A stretch of DNA of 64,000 nucleotides, from positions 186,001-250,000 of the forward strand of contig JAMWET010003116.1 of the NCBI GenBank assembly GCA_024036415.1, given 5' to 3'. The DNA is from Prochilodus magdalenae (taxonomy: Eukaryota > Chordata > Actinopteri > Characiformes > Prochilodontidae). The notes beneath the pieces were generated by a model. The model was not told where the DNA came from. It saw only the letters and a program-made list of their open reading frames with translations, and searched no databases. Made by a program: the position numbers and the translations under genes. Positions 25,141 to 36,270 of the stretch are shown in pieces; the first letter of the stretch is position 1, and each line of letters begins with the position of its first letter.

Positions 25141-25819
25141 AGGTGTTAACAGTAATAGCAGTAATAATAATGATGTTCTTCTTGGAGCTAAAGGTTTAGA
25201 GGCGAAGCTGTTTTGCAGCGGCGGAGGCCTACAGTTCCCGAAACGAGCAGCAGTTTATCCATAACGGGAGAAATAAAGAGGAGGAATGAGGCTCTTTAGT
25301 GTGAAACCGAAGGTGACCCTTGTCTCACAAAGCCGTGTGACAATAGGAAATTAGCCAAGGCCTGATGTGCTCACAACTTCTTCTGCCTCCATTAGTGCCA
25401 GTCAGAAAGAATCAGAAAAGGCGTCGCATCAGACGGGCAAACGTGAACTTGAGTGACTCGGGCAGTTCTCCTCACCATCAATCTTCTATTTGAGAACCCA
25501 ACCATGCTCCACCTGGCAGATTGAATAAACTCAACAATCAGTCAGCTAATAAAGCAATATAGCTCCGGAGAAAATGACCAGCGAGACAATGTGACATTGA
25601 CGCTGTTGCTCATTATTGCTGTTTTTATTATCAGTGCTATTATTTTGGTCCATCATAATGTGGTATGCCAACTCGAGGCGCTGTCCTGAATGTGTTTCAG
25701 GGCCTCGCTGAAGGGCGCGGTGTAAGGACATTTGGGACACAAGTAGGTAGTCGGTATTTCCATTCACCCCAGATGATTTTGATGGATCTGCACAATGTTC
25801 CTCTGTGTTCTAAACGTGT
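25141..25819. other. No feature recognised
   Basis: Unique sequence, no gene seen. Confidence 0.3.
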
Positions 25820-26420
25820 AGCCTCACTATGGAATCCACAGTTTAAGATGATCTACTTTAACCGACAAACACGGATACAATCACACAACATGGCTGCTAC
25901 TTACAGGCTGCTGTTGGAGCTGTGATGCTAATAAAGGTGGAGCTGCTCCTCCCTTTAGTCTCTTCAGAGTCAATCGCTGAGTGAAGCTGCTCCATATCGT
26001 CCAGGGGTTTGGGAAATTGCCCTGAGTGAAATGCAGGATTAAAGTTGTATGGGCTCCTGTTAAAGATCTGGGAACTGAAGTTCCTGTTTTCCATCTTGTT
26101 TTGGAAATTTTCTGTTTCACCTTAAATTGTGCTTCATTTACATTCTGGTGCCTTTACAAGCGGCAGCATTTAAGGGCGAATGGAACATTGGATAAAGAAG
26201 CTGGTGAATAATAAGCAACTTCAGCCTGGTTCAAAGGTAAACATTAACCATACAACACTGACAGTTGGGTTCCTTGGGAAGGGAAAGAAAGGTGCTGACA
26301 TCCCATTCCAATCCTGGAATTATGGATTTCTACACATATTCAAATATCTTGTGTAGCTCCGTTGTGGTTGTAAGCTAACTTTGGGGGTGTAAATATTAAT
26401 GAGTCTGTTCTGTAACAGGC
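25820..26420 (+). repeat. Dispersed 0.6-kb repeat, copy 2
   Basis: Homologous to 9185-9790 in the same orientation, with small indels including an insertion around 26335-26385. Termini not identified. A short similar stretch (TTCCTGTTCCACCTTAAATGG) recurs at 35400-35420. Confidence 0.8.
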
Positions 26421-26429
26421 CATCATCAG

Positions 26430-27340
26430 GCTGAAACAATAACACATACCTATCAGAGAGAGAAGAAACATTAAAAGTACCCAAATCAACAATTCCTAAA
26501 ACAACGAAATGCCCAGGCTCAGTGACCTGGAAGACCATGGAAAGGAGCTAAAGTGGATGTTCGCAGAATTCTGTCTGTGGTGGGGAAAAAGTCCCTTGCA
26601 ACATCTAATCAAGACAAGGACATTCTGGACGAGGCTGGTGTATCATTGTCAAAGTCTACAGTCAAGAGATGCTCACATGAATGTAAATAAAGAGGTTTCA
26701 CTTCAAGATCCAAACTACAGGGAATCATCAAGACAGATTAGACTTGTACCAGAATGATGGGAAGAGAAGAATACAGAAGGGGAAAGAAGGGCTCAAGATA
26801 CAAAGCATACCACATCATCTGTGAAGCATGGTGGTGGTAGTGTTAATGTATGGGCACGTATGCCTGCTAATACAACTGGATCACTAGGGGTTTATTGATG
26901 ATGTGAGTGTGTGTTCTGAAATGTACAGAGCCCCACTTTCCATACAGATTCAAATAAATGCTGCAAACTTGTGGTATGGTTCTTCTCAGTGCCAACGGAT
27001 AGTGACCCTAAACATTCCACAAAAGCAACCCAAGAGCTTTTGCAGGCAAAGGAATGACTAAGTCAGTTACCTACCCTCTACCCAGCTGTGCATGCTTTAC
27101 ACTTACTGAAGACCAGACTGCCAACGGATAGTGACCCTAAACATTCCACAAAAGCATCCCAAGAGCTTTTGCAGGCAAAGGAATGACTAAGTCAGTTATC
27201 TACCCTCTACCCAGCTGTGCATGCTTTACACTTACTGAAGACCAGACTGAAAGTAAAAAGACCCATAGTGGAAGCTGAAGACAAGTGTAGTCAAGGCCTG
27301 GCAAAGTGTCTCGGTGGAAAGAAAAAAAACCTGTCCAGTT
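26430..27340 (+). pseudogene. Tc1-like transposase pseudogene with internal duplication
   Basis: Plus-strand relic of a second Tc1 family. Around 26530-26690 one frame reads GRPWKGAKVDVRRILSVVGK and, after a gap, AGVSLSKSTVKR, the helix-turn-helix end of the DNA-binding domain. Near 26820 it reads TSSVKHGGGSVNVW and then ANTTGSL, and at 26995 SDPKHSTKATQELLQAK around the second catalytic aspartate (here the usual DNDPKH has become GSDPKH). Many stops and frameshifts. A 129-base segment is tandemly duplicated at 26991-27248. Continues into a partial second copy at 27345-27850. Confidence 0.8.
26991..27248 (+). repeat. Perfect-frame 129-bp tandem duplication
   Basis: 26991-27119 and 27120-27248 differ at only two positions (CAACCC/CATCCC and TTACCT/TTATCT). 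129 is 43 codons, so the duplication keeps frame, but the host frame was already broken. Much younger than the transposon around it. Confidence 0.95.
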
Positions 27341-27344
27341 CTAG

Positions 27345-27850
27345 AACAAGATTCTTTGGATAGATGCAATCAAGATTAACTTGTACCAGAATGATGACAA
27401 AAGAAGAGTACAGTGAAGTAAGGAAAGCATCAAACATCATCTGTGAAACATGGCGGAGGTAGTATTAACGCATGGGCATGTATTGCTGTCAATAGAACCA
27501 TATCACTACTGTTTAGTTATGATGTGACTGCTGATGGAAGGAGCAAGGATAGATTCTAAAGTGTACACCACTCCACTTTCTAGACAGATTCAATCAAATG
27601 CTGAAAACTAGGAAGACTCTCCACAGTATCAGTGGATAATGACCCTATACCACAATGTCTCTCACCTGACCTCGACCCAACTGGACATGCTTTCTACTCA
27701 CTAAAGGCAAAATCAAAGAAGGACCCATAAACACACAGAAGCTAAAGCCTGGCAGAGAATCTAAATAAAGAGAACTCAGGACTTCTGTGATATCCATGGG
27801 TTCCAGACCTAAAGGTTTTACATCCAATTATTAAAGCTAATCCTTGTATT
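27345..27850 (+). pseudogene. Second partial copy of the same Tc1 relic
   Basis: Re-enters homology with 26732-26990: AACTTGTACCAGAATGATG, CATCATCTGTGAA.CATGG, then AATCAAATGCTGAAAAC. Beyond it, TCTCACCTGACCTCGACCCA and CATGCTTTCTACTCACTAAA correspond to the SPDLNP...HAF.LLK segment at the catalytic glutamate, which is itself lost. Same orientation as the first copy, offset about 630 bases, so either a partial tandem duplication or two nested insertions. Confidence 0.7.
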
Positions 27851-28284
27851 TATAATTGGGTTGGTTTTGTCCTGTTACCTCTGAGCCTGTAAAATGGAAA
27901 GACCATGCAAATAATGGCTTCAGATCCATTGTGTGGGTGTACCAACACAAAATTCCAAAACTGTGTCTCTTCCCACATACTCATGGACCTGACAATGTTT
28001 AATATCCAGTCATTCACTGAGGAATATTACTTTATACTGTTGAATTTATGAAGTGTTAAGTGGTGAGACTTTTCTGAACATTTCACAACACACACCAGAC
28101 ATAAACCCATCATATTGTGTGTTTAAGGTGATAGTAACTTCAGGCTTCTGCAGATGGCGCTTCACGAGGCTGATGGGGCTATAAAAACCTGCAGGGTGTG
28201 AGTGAAGTGATCCATAGATTGGGAAGAGGTGGTACAGTGCAGTGAATGTCTCAATTCATGTGTGGAAAATGGCTCCAAAGCAGA
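27851..28284. other. No feature recognised
   Basis: Possibly includes the tail of the preceding transposon; nothing definable. Confidence 0.25.
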
Positions 28285-28530
28285 TGTTAATGATTGGCTA
28301 AAGGAGTGACTGGATATCAGCAGTGGCTAAAATCCCAGTCTACAGGGAATTCTTCTTGGAATTGTGCCAGGGAAGGCATCCAACAAATCTGGCCCAAATG
28401 CACAATTCTTTTAATGGAAGAGTGTCTGAACATTGATGTGGCCTACATTCAGAAACTTGTCCTCTACATGCCAAACCAAATTACAGGTGTTATTGGTGCT
28501 CGTGGTAACATGCTATTAGGCACAGTTTAG
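28285..28530 (+). pseudogene. Possible Tc1 transposase C-terminal remnant
   Basis: The plus frame includes NIDVAYIQKLVLYMPNQITG and VIGARGNM, which resembles the VEYI.KLVESMPRR...VI.AKGG C-terminus of fish Tc1 transposases. No catalytic residues present and no inverted repeats seen. Confidence 0.4.
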
Positions 28531-29937
28531 AGCTAGAGGACTCATGAGTTACCCAACTATTTTGAAATATGTTCCAGGGATTAGTATTATGATGGGTATA
28601 TATATTTAAATTAAAGTCAATCCTTCCAATCTGTTCTCGTCCCAACACTTTTGGACACTTTTGGAGTGTTGTATACAGAGCAGATGATGAGCTGACAGCT
28701 AACAACTTCTGTGAATGTAGGACACTCAGGCGCTAATGTTTATTGCATTTTCAGTTTGCTATCTAGAAGAGAAGCTGGGAATTACTGCTAGAGGCTGTTA
28801 GCGAGCCTATTTGAAAATGTTAATTTTAACATCTGTGGTAATTACATCTAATGCACCAAAACACAGCACAGCACACTGGGAGGTATTGAACATTTGGAAC
28901 AGGGGAAAAAAACCTGGACCTCTTCCGTTCAGCCAAAGCAATTCCAGAAATATGGGTTATATGTTTCCTATATAGACTCTCAATTTCACTCTGCATAATG
29001 CTAATGCTAATTGCTCCCCGCTCCATAATTATCTTCAAACCACTCGGAATAATTAGCTTGCGCTATAACATAAACAGGAATGCTTTAGTAAAACACGATT
29101 TGGAGTTGATCCCATTAAGATGCGTCGCGTCCCCGTCTGCACACAAATCCTGCCATTTGACCCTATTTACTTCCATTACTGCTAGAACAACTCATCAGCG
29201 CTTCGGAGACGGTTTCATTTCACCAAGATGGGATTCAATTAAACGCTGGTGCATTTTAACTAGGAGATGTGGAACTGGTGGACGGGTAGAACTGTATTAG
29301 GCCTTGTCGCCGTCTCCCACGACACCCTGCTCTGGGATAATGCTATTTTTTCCTGAACGTGCGCCATTAAAGTGAGATTAAAAGATGCATTCTTAGCAAA
29401 AGCCCCGGTTTTGGTGCCCATCTGGCCTAGCCAGTCATTTGAGGTCGCGGACAGGACGCGGGGTAAAAATATGCTCTGCATTAGCCTCGCTGCTGGAGGA
29501 GCTCCCCTGCGGTGACAGAGCAATTACGCAAATAACTTGTAAAAGCATTTCAGAGCATGCTCACTTCTGTGGAGTGGACTGTGGGGTTAGAAGAGGTCCT
29601 TTGTCTTTTTTTAATATCACAAAAACATGCAAACTAACATCGGGTGGAGCGGCGTGTACCACCTCGAGGCAGCGCTAACTAATGCTTCAGCAGCTGCAAA
29701 TGTACTGAGAGCCTATGAAGGAGGCCTTTAGCTAAACATCAGCACAGCTAGCACTTCGCCGCTGCCATTAGCAGACACAGTCAATTTAAACCACACACAG
29801 TTCACAGGTCCAGCTGATTAGAGGAGAGGAAGCTCATTGCAGTAGCCGGGAATCCACATCTAAACACATTCCCGCTCACTGATCTATACACTACAGCAAA
29901 GCAGGAACTACACAGACCAGACTCACCATAGCTTTCA
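28531..29937. other. Unique block, candidate non-coding regulatory region
   Basis: From about 28740 to 29700 there is no repeat and no convincing gene, yet composition is balanced and rich in clustered AT-core motifs (TAATGCTAATTGC, GAATAATTAGC, CAATTAAACG) with CpG-containing stretches and TTACGCAAAT at 29525-29534, a C/EBP- or POU-like site. This texture is typical of conserved developmental enhancers, but no alignment is available. Frames of 79-100 codons here show no domain. Confidence 0.35.
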
Positions 29938-31090
29938 ATTACTCACTATTTATATTCTACTATAAATAGAATCTACTATAAATCATTTAGCATCTGCTAT
30001 GAATTATTCAGTACCTACTATGAATTATTCAGTATTTATTATGAAGTATTCAGTATCCTCAGTGAATTATTTAGTTGCTGCTACAAATTATTAAGCATCT
30101 ACAATGAGTTATTCTGCATCAAGTATGAATTATTCAGCATCATCTATGATTTATTCAGCATCTACTATTTTTTCTGTATCTACAATGAATTATGCAGCAT
30201 CTACTATGAATTTTTCTGTATATACCATGAATTATGCAGTACCCACTACGAATTATGCAGTATCTACTATTAATTATTCAGCATCTACTATGAATTATTC
30301 AGCATCTACTATGAATTATTCAGCATCCATTGTGAATAATTCAGTATCCACTATAAATTATTCAAAATCTAGTATGAATTATTCAACATTTCCTATTAAT
30401 TATTCAGTGTCTACTATGAATTATTCAGCATCCGTTATGAATATTCAGTATCTACCATCAATTATTCAAAATCCACTATGAATTATTCAGTATCCACTAT
30501 GGCTTTTTCAGTATCTACTATACACTATTCAGTATCCACTATGGCTTTTTCAGTATCTACTATAAATTATTCAGTATCTACTATGATTTTTTCTGTATCT
30601 ACTATGAATTATTTATTATCCACTATGAATTATTTAGTATCCACTATGAATTCTTCAGCATCAGTTTTGAATAATTCAGTATCTATTATGAATTATTCAA
30701 AATCCAGTATGAATTATTTAGCATTTACTATGAATTATTCAGTGTCTACTATAAATTATTCAGCATCTACTTTTAATTAATTAGCATCCATTATGAATTA
30801 TGTAGTATGTACTATGAATTATTCTAAGTTTACTATTAATTATGCAAAATCCACTATGAATTATTCAGCATTCACTATGAATTGTTCAGTATCCACTAGG
30901 ATTTATTCAGTATCTACTGTACATTATTCAGCATTCACTATGAATTATTAAGTGTCTACAATGAATTATTCTATATCTACTATTAATTATTTAGCTATTA
31001 TGAATTGCTCAGTATCTACTATGAATTATTCAGCATCTGCTATAAATTATTCAGCATCCCTTATGAAATATTCTGTATCTTCATAGAATT
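29938..31090 (+). repeat. 21-bp minisatellite, locus 3 (main array)
   Basis: About 55 copies of (T/C)ACTATGAATTATTCAG(T/C)ATC, the largest array of the unit in the window. Variants such as GGCTTTTTCAGTATC at 30499-30560 recur in a higher-order pattern. Two consecutive frames (30104-30481 and 30478-30780) read as heptapeptide repeats STMNYSA/V only because 21 is divisible by three. Confidence 0.95.
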
Positions 31091-32191
31091 TTAATTACTG
31101 TGATTAAGCGTAGAAGTCAGAAGTGCTGATACAGACAGTAAACTGAATTTAAAGTAAAGAATTATTTAAGTAGAAAAACAACATTAATCCAAATAACATA
31201 AAAGTAAACGCTTGATAGACTTCTGAGACACAACACAAAGAGACGTTTCTTCCCTGTATGACCCTCCCTTTCCCGATGGGTAGGTAGATAGAAAGGTGGA
31301 ATATTGAAGGAGAGAGAGAGAAGAGCAGGTTCCTGCTGGTGGTGGTCTGGGTTCTCATGCTGTTGAAGACCCTGCCGTGCTGTAGGCAGCCAAATGGTCC
31401 CACACTGGCACCAAATGTTCCTTCATATTGGAAAATGAAAACCGACTGAGGCCCGGCTGATCCGTCTATATCAGGAGACGACCATATGGGCCCGATTCCT
31501 CTTAAGCTTCAGGTCGTTTAGATGCTGGCTAAACCCAGGCTTGTTTTGTGATACTGTGCTAATGGTCATGCTACAGTGCTCCAGAGAAACCAGATCCAAA
31601 CGAACTCCAGCTTAACACAGAGCGAATCTAATGTAAGAGATTTACTGAACAAAGACCTTCATAAACCACCAATACGTGTGTGTTCATTTAAATACAGTGA
31701 CATCAGCAATCTAATGAACAACACCGTAAATCAGAAAGTGCTGTATATTGTACAATAAATATTATTATGTTATTATGTTTGTGTGTGCATTCCTGTAACA
31801 ATCGCATGAACATGTAGATCATGCCACAGATGTTCACGCCACATGTGCCTCTTATACAGTGAACACGGCTTTGCATGTAATGAGCTGTACATATTGAGGC
31901 ACGTACCGCTAGGACCACATGCGCATGTTATATTAAAGCTTTGGGAAAACTGGCTTCATGCTTTTCAGATCCATACTGGTTTTTTTCCATACTGGTGTCT
32001 CACCAGAAATGTACGGATAATAAATAGATGAGCCTGATGGATAAAAGTGACACTTCAATTTCATGCCATTGAGTATTTCATATGTCATCAGTTCTGCCTC
32101 CGAGACTTGACAGTGAATGTTCAGTGTCCAGGACATTTTACATTAGCATATCAGTATACAGCAATGAATGTCATTCAATAGGTGATAGAAT
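31091..32191. other. No gene seen
   Basis: Unique sequence with a short GA tract near 31305-31322. Small frames lack domains. Confidence 0.3.
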
Positions 32192-32723
32192 CTGACCTTC
32201 AGTCCTCTATATGTCGAATCCACAGCCATACTGACCCTCACTCCTCCGTGTGTCTAATCCACAGCCATACTGACCCTCACTCCTCCGTGTGTCTAATCCA
32301 CAGCCATACTGACTCTTACTCCTCCGTGTGTCTAATCCACAGCCATACTGACCCTAACTCCTCCGTGTATCTAATCCACAGTTGTACTGACCCTCACTCC
32401 TCCATGTGTCTAATCCACAGCCTTATTGACTCTCACTCCTTCGTGTATCTAATCCACAGCCATACTGACCCTCACTCCTCCGTGTATCTAATCCACAGGC
32501 GTACTGACGTCACCCCTCCGTGTGTCTAATCCACAGTCTTATTGACCTTCACTCCTCCGTGTGTCTAATCCACAGGCGTACTGACCCTAACTCCTCCATG
32601 TGTCTAATCCACATCCATACTGATCCTCACTCCTCCACGTGTCTAATCCACAGCCATACTGATCCTCACTCCTCCATGTGTCTAATCCACAGTCATACTA
32701 ACCCCTTACTACTCTATGTGTAC
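32192..32723 (+). repeat. 39-bp minisatellite
   Basis: About 13-14 copies of a 39-base unit: CACTCCTCCGTGTGTCTAAT, CCACAGCCATACTGACCCT. 39 is 13 codons, so a frame stays open as repeated HSSVCLIHSHTDP; I treat it as non-coding. One more unit reappears at 33762-33795 beyond an insertion. Confidence 0.93.
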
Positions 32724-33749
32724 TGTTATGACCCAGTCTAGGGTTAGGCCATAACATCCAAAAGATCTGGTCGGACTGTAGCCACCCAGCACACAGCCTG
32801 CTCACCCTATTGCCATCAGGCAGGAGGTACTGCAGCATCCAGGCCAGAACAAACCGGCTAATGAACAGTTTCTACCCACAAGCCATCAGGTTCCTGAAGC
32901 TGCGAGCCTTTCACCAATGCCACAGATACCACTGCACTCTGACACTTTATTATTAATATTCTTAATATGTCACTGCTATGGACAATATCACTGACATATA
33001 CAGACATACATACAACAACAGACATATATACATATTTATGTCTAAACATAAATGTTTACATTTACATAAAACATAAAAAGGAAAGAGGGAGAGAGACACA
33101 CATGTCCCCTTCCGATTCCCGCGACCATGCGTACAACATCCAGCTTCACAGTTATACAGATTATACATACAATTCAGAAAACTGAAAAGAAACATAAGTA
33201 AGGAGGGTAGGAGAAACTTAACCAAGCTAACTAAATTATAATCACTACCTAAACCCTAACCAACCAATAAAAAAAACCCATTCAACCTCACTTTTTAACT
33301 AATGCAATAACCAAGAGAAATCAGAGAAACAAAAATGTCCTCTCTCCCTAAGCTGAGGAGCATACTACAGTGCCTTCCAGACTTTTGATGAAAAATATAC
33401 AAACTTCAAAAGTTAACTTTTACACCATATCAGCAGATTAATGTTTCAACACCATTCGAAAGACAGGTTTTACACACCACACAGAAATACCTTAACACCT
33501 TGTAAACCACTAGTTACTCTAATGAAGCGTGTATTTCTTGTGCAGGTGGTCAGGGAACCAGGAAGCAACAACGTGTAGCTCTCTTACCCACCTCACGCTT
33601 CCACCTGGTCACAAACCAGCCGTTATAGGTTGAGCCCCCTGCTGGCTTGAAGTCATCATGGCACTGCAATACATAAAAAGAAAGAAAAACCAAGAAAAGC
33701 AAAGAAAAACTACAAAATGCTTAACAACATCCACAGTGTCGTAACAGTA
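32721..33749. mobile_element. 1.03-kb insertion with 12-bp inverted ends
   Basis: The ends are TACTGTTATGAC (32721-32732) and GTCGTAACAGTA (33738-33749), inverted complements at 11 of 12 positions, and the 39-bp minisatellite lies on both sides. If the ends are trimmed to TGTTATGAC...GTAACA they have LTR-type TG...CA termini with near-matching 4-base flanks GTAC/GTAT. Inside are a LINE fragment (32763-32945) and AT-rich sequence with no transposase. Class undecided: composite DNA element or degenerate LTR element. Confidence 0.5.
32763..32945 (+). repeat. LINE 3'-coding fragment
   Basis: Plus frame translates as LLPSGRRYCSIRARTNR-like text, followed by MNSFYPQAIRFLK, the conserved C-terminal signature of several fish non-LTR retrotransposons (LLPSGRRYRS...NSFFPxAIxLLN). 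Truncated at both ends; may have been carried in with the surrounding insertion. Confidence 0.6.
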
Positions 33750-34544
33750 TAAGCCACTCCACTCACTCCTCCTTGTGTGTAATCCACAGTCATTAAAGGA
33801 CATAATTAAAGCCATAATTAATCATGCTACTTTTTTGCCTCCATACTCCATACAGTACATTTGAAGGTAAATACTTTAGTACTGTTACTCCAGTGGAGGT
33901 CTAAAGGGAGGAACTTCTACTGACACTGGAGGAGTATTTGACCCTTGGGGACTTTCTACTTTAACTCAGCTACATGCTTTACTGTACTTCACCACTGTAT
34001 GTAACAACGTCTGCTGTAAAAGGCGCTATACTATTAAACCTTGATGTTATGTGACTTTATGAATGTGAAAGCTGAACAATACAAACACTCAACAGTCATT
34101 GATGTACAACTGCTCCATTGCTGGTGATCCATGTGGAAACTGTGTGCACATGTGCCACATTCACTGCATTGCTTTGTCAGTGCATATACGCAACACACTG
34201 CAATACACTTCTTCTTCCGTGGAACAGAAGAGATCTTGGGGAAGAAAAGAAGGGCGTCTTCTGCCATCAAAGCTGCTCCAGAGGTTTCAGAAGACTCAGA
34301 GCTAAATTCTTTGAAGAATGTCCTCGGCGGACTCAGAGTCCTTCGTATTCTCATTGATCTGACCGAGAAAAGCTCACATTGTGGTGAAATTGGTGATTAA
34401 ACAGATTTACAAGAGCTTCAACCCACATGGCTCAACCACGTGAATGAGTATAAAGGGCTGAACCTGAAGGGTCTTACTGTGAAGTACACTGCAGACCACT
34501 TTAAGAGCTGTGTTATTACATTCTTCATGATTTACAATGTTTCT
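33750..34544. other. No gene seen
   Basis: After the last minisatellite unit (33762-33795) the sequence is unique. Several overlapping plus frames at 34099-34400 lie in three phases without domain support. Confidence 0.3.
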
Positions 34545-34940
34545 CCACTGACCACACAGGAGCACTCTGTAGTTCTACAGTTAAAGACTGTAGTCCATCT
34601 GTTTCTCTGTATACTTTATTACTCTGTTCTTCAATAGTCAGGACCCCCACAGAGCAGGTGGGATGTAGGTGGTGAATCATTCTCAGCACTGCAGTGACAC
34701 TGACATGGTGGTGATGTGTGATGTGCTGGTGTGAGTGGATCAGACACAGCAGTGATGCTGGAGTGTTTAACCACTGTGTCTCACTGTCCACTCCTACCTT
34801 GCTGCTCCACCTTGTAGATGTACAGTCAGAGATGAAAATTCATCTGCTGCTGCACAGTGCAGTTTTGGTCATCCTCTAGTCATTTACCAGTGGTCACAGG
34901 ACGCCGCCCACAGGACACTGCACACAGGACTCTGCCTCCA
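34545..34940 (+). mobile_element. Foldback/MITE-like element (family C), left part
   Basis: Shares with 50666-51280 and 63460-63690 the blocks CAGGACCCCCACAGAGCAGG, CTCAGCACTGCAGTGACACT, GAGTGGATCAGACACAGCAG and GTCACAGGACGCCGCCCACA. The beginning (GTTCTACAGTTAAAGACTGT) is the inverted complement of 63613-63645. Ends in three short repeats of CACAGGAC..TGCC (34905-34960). Non-coding. Confidence 0.75.
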
Positions 34941-35784
34941 GGACACTGCCCACAGGACTTTGCTGACCTCAGATGAATCAATCCCAGAAGCCCAATCCCA
35001 TTTCTTATTTTTAACCCTCCCCCTTGAAATTGAGTTACAAGGAGTAGTGGTTGATATCTTCCCCCTATAAAATGGGACAATCCTTCCAGAACCGGATACG
35101 TCATCAGTTGTCGTCAGTGGCTTTTATGTAAAACAGACAAAAAGCATCTGGGCTCGCGATTCATTCACTTCATTCAACTTCAGTTTTACACATCAATCAA
35201 TATAACGAGTCACCAAATAAAAAAGATTCTACTTTTTTTTTCTACTACTCGACCCTACCAGTCTGCAGTGATAACAGAGGAGGGTAAAGTTCAGCTTCTT
35301 ACTGCTTACAAAACATTTAGAGCATCATATGGCTTCAAAGAGCGGAATGACTTCCAAATTTTGTGTGATATGAAGCTGAACTGAGCCTTATGATCGAATT
35401 TTCCTGTTCCACCTTAAATGGTGCAGCAGCCTCAGGTACATAACTGATGCACTATTTAAGGAGTAACAGGAAATTCCGCAAGGGAGCAATTAAGACATTA
35501 AATCGATTTTTACATGTGTTATGAAGAACATGGCCATAAACCGCTTTTACAATGGTTATCTTACAACACAGCGGCTTTTTAACAGAGAAAATACTGATAT
35601 TTGAGGTCCATCTGAGAAATCTCCATTTAAAGAGACATGTAGCCCTAACACTTCGCCCTATCCCTCCATCTCAACAACAGTGAGGACACCCCTAGTCCTA
35701 GATGTGAAAGCGCAAAACAGAAGTGTGGGGCTAAGTGTTAGGGGCAATTGAGGGAATTGAGGTTTGTGTTTAGATTTACCTTAT
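34941..35784. other. No gene seen
   Basis: 35395-35470 resembles part of the 9185/25820 dispersed repeat. Otherwise unique. Confidence 0.3.
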
Positions 35785-36270
35785 GGCATTTAGAAGGTGC
35801 TCTTATCCAGTGTGACAGGTGCCAGGACAGAGAAAAGTCTGGACGATTGTCTTCCATGCACCATAAAGGATGGCGGGTCGAGTCGAGCTGTACTTGAAGC
35901 TCTTGGGGCTTGACCGACTGCTAACCATACGGTAGGGAGGAAGCAGGCAGTGAAGTGACATGAGTGGACCTGGGAAAACTGAAGATAAGCTTAGCTGCTG
36001 CATTTTGGGTCAGTTGCAAGGGCCTGATGGCCCACAGAGGAAGACCAGCCAGTAGCAAAGCCTTGAAATAACAAGAGACTAGATGAGCATTTGGGTGGCC
36101 TCCTGTAAGCTCAAGTCTAAAGTTGTCTAGTCCACCTGATGTTGTAGCGGAGAAATCTACATAACCGAGTCAGGTTCTTCTTCAGTTGGGGTGATCAAGG
36201 AGTTCTCAGATAAGATGACATGACCATGGAGAGGACCTGTAGTTCCAGGGATGAATAGCAGCCCAGTCTT
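35785..36270 (-). repeat. LINE 3' region relic
   Basis: On the minus strand the end reads CACTGGATAAGAGCACCTTC..AAATGCC, matching the widely shared CTCTGGATAAGAGCGTCTGC 3' end of fish L2-like LINEs and their SINEs. Upstream GCTGCATTTTGGGTCAGTTG on the plus strand and a CLLPPYRMVSSRSSPKSFKY minus-frame text fit the same class. Too decayed to join. Confidence 0.5.

Noticed and set aside
30104..30780. Two long adjoining frames of repeated heptapeptides (STMNYSA/V) that look like a repetitive secreted protein
   Set aside because: They follow exactly from a 21-base tandem repeat; substitutions do not favour synonymous change, no signal peptide or start context, and frames end where the array decays.
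32182..32741. Repeated HSSVCLIHSHTDP frame resembling a zinc-binding repeat protein
   Set aside because: Product of the 39-base minisatellite; Cys and His spacing is that of the DNA unit, with no flanking gene structure.
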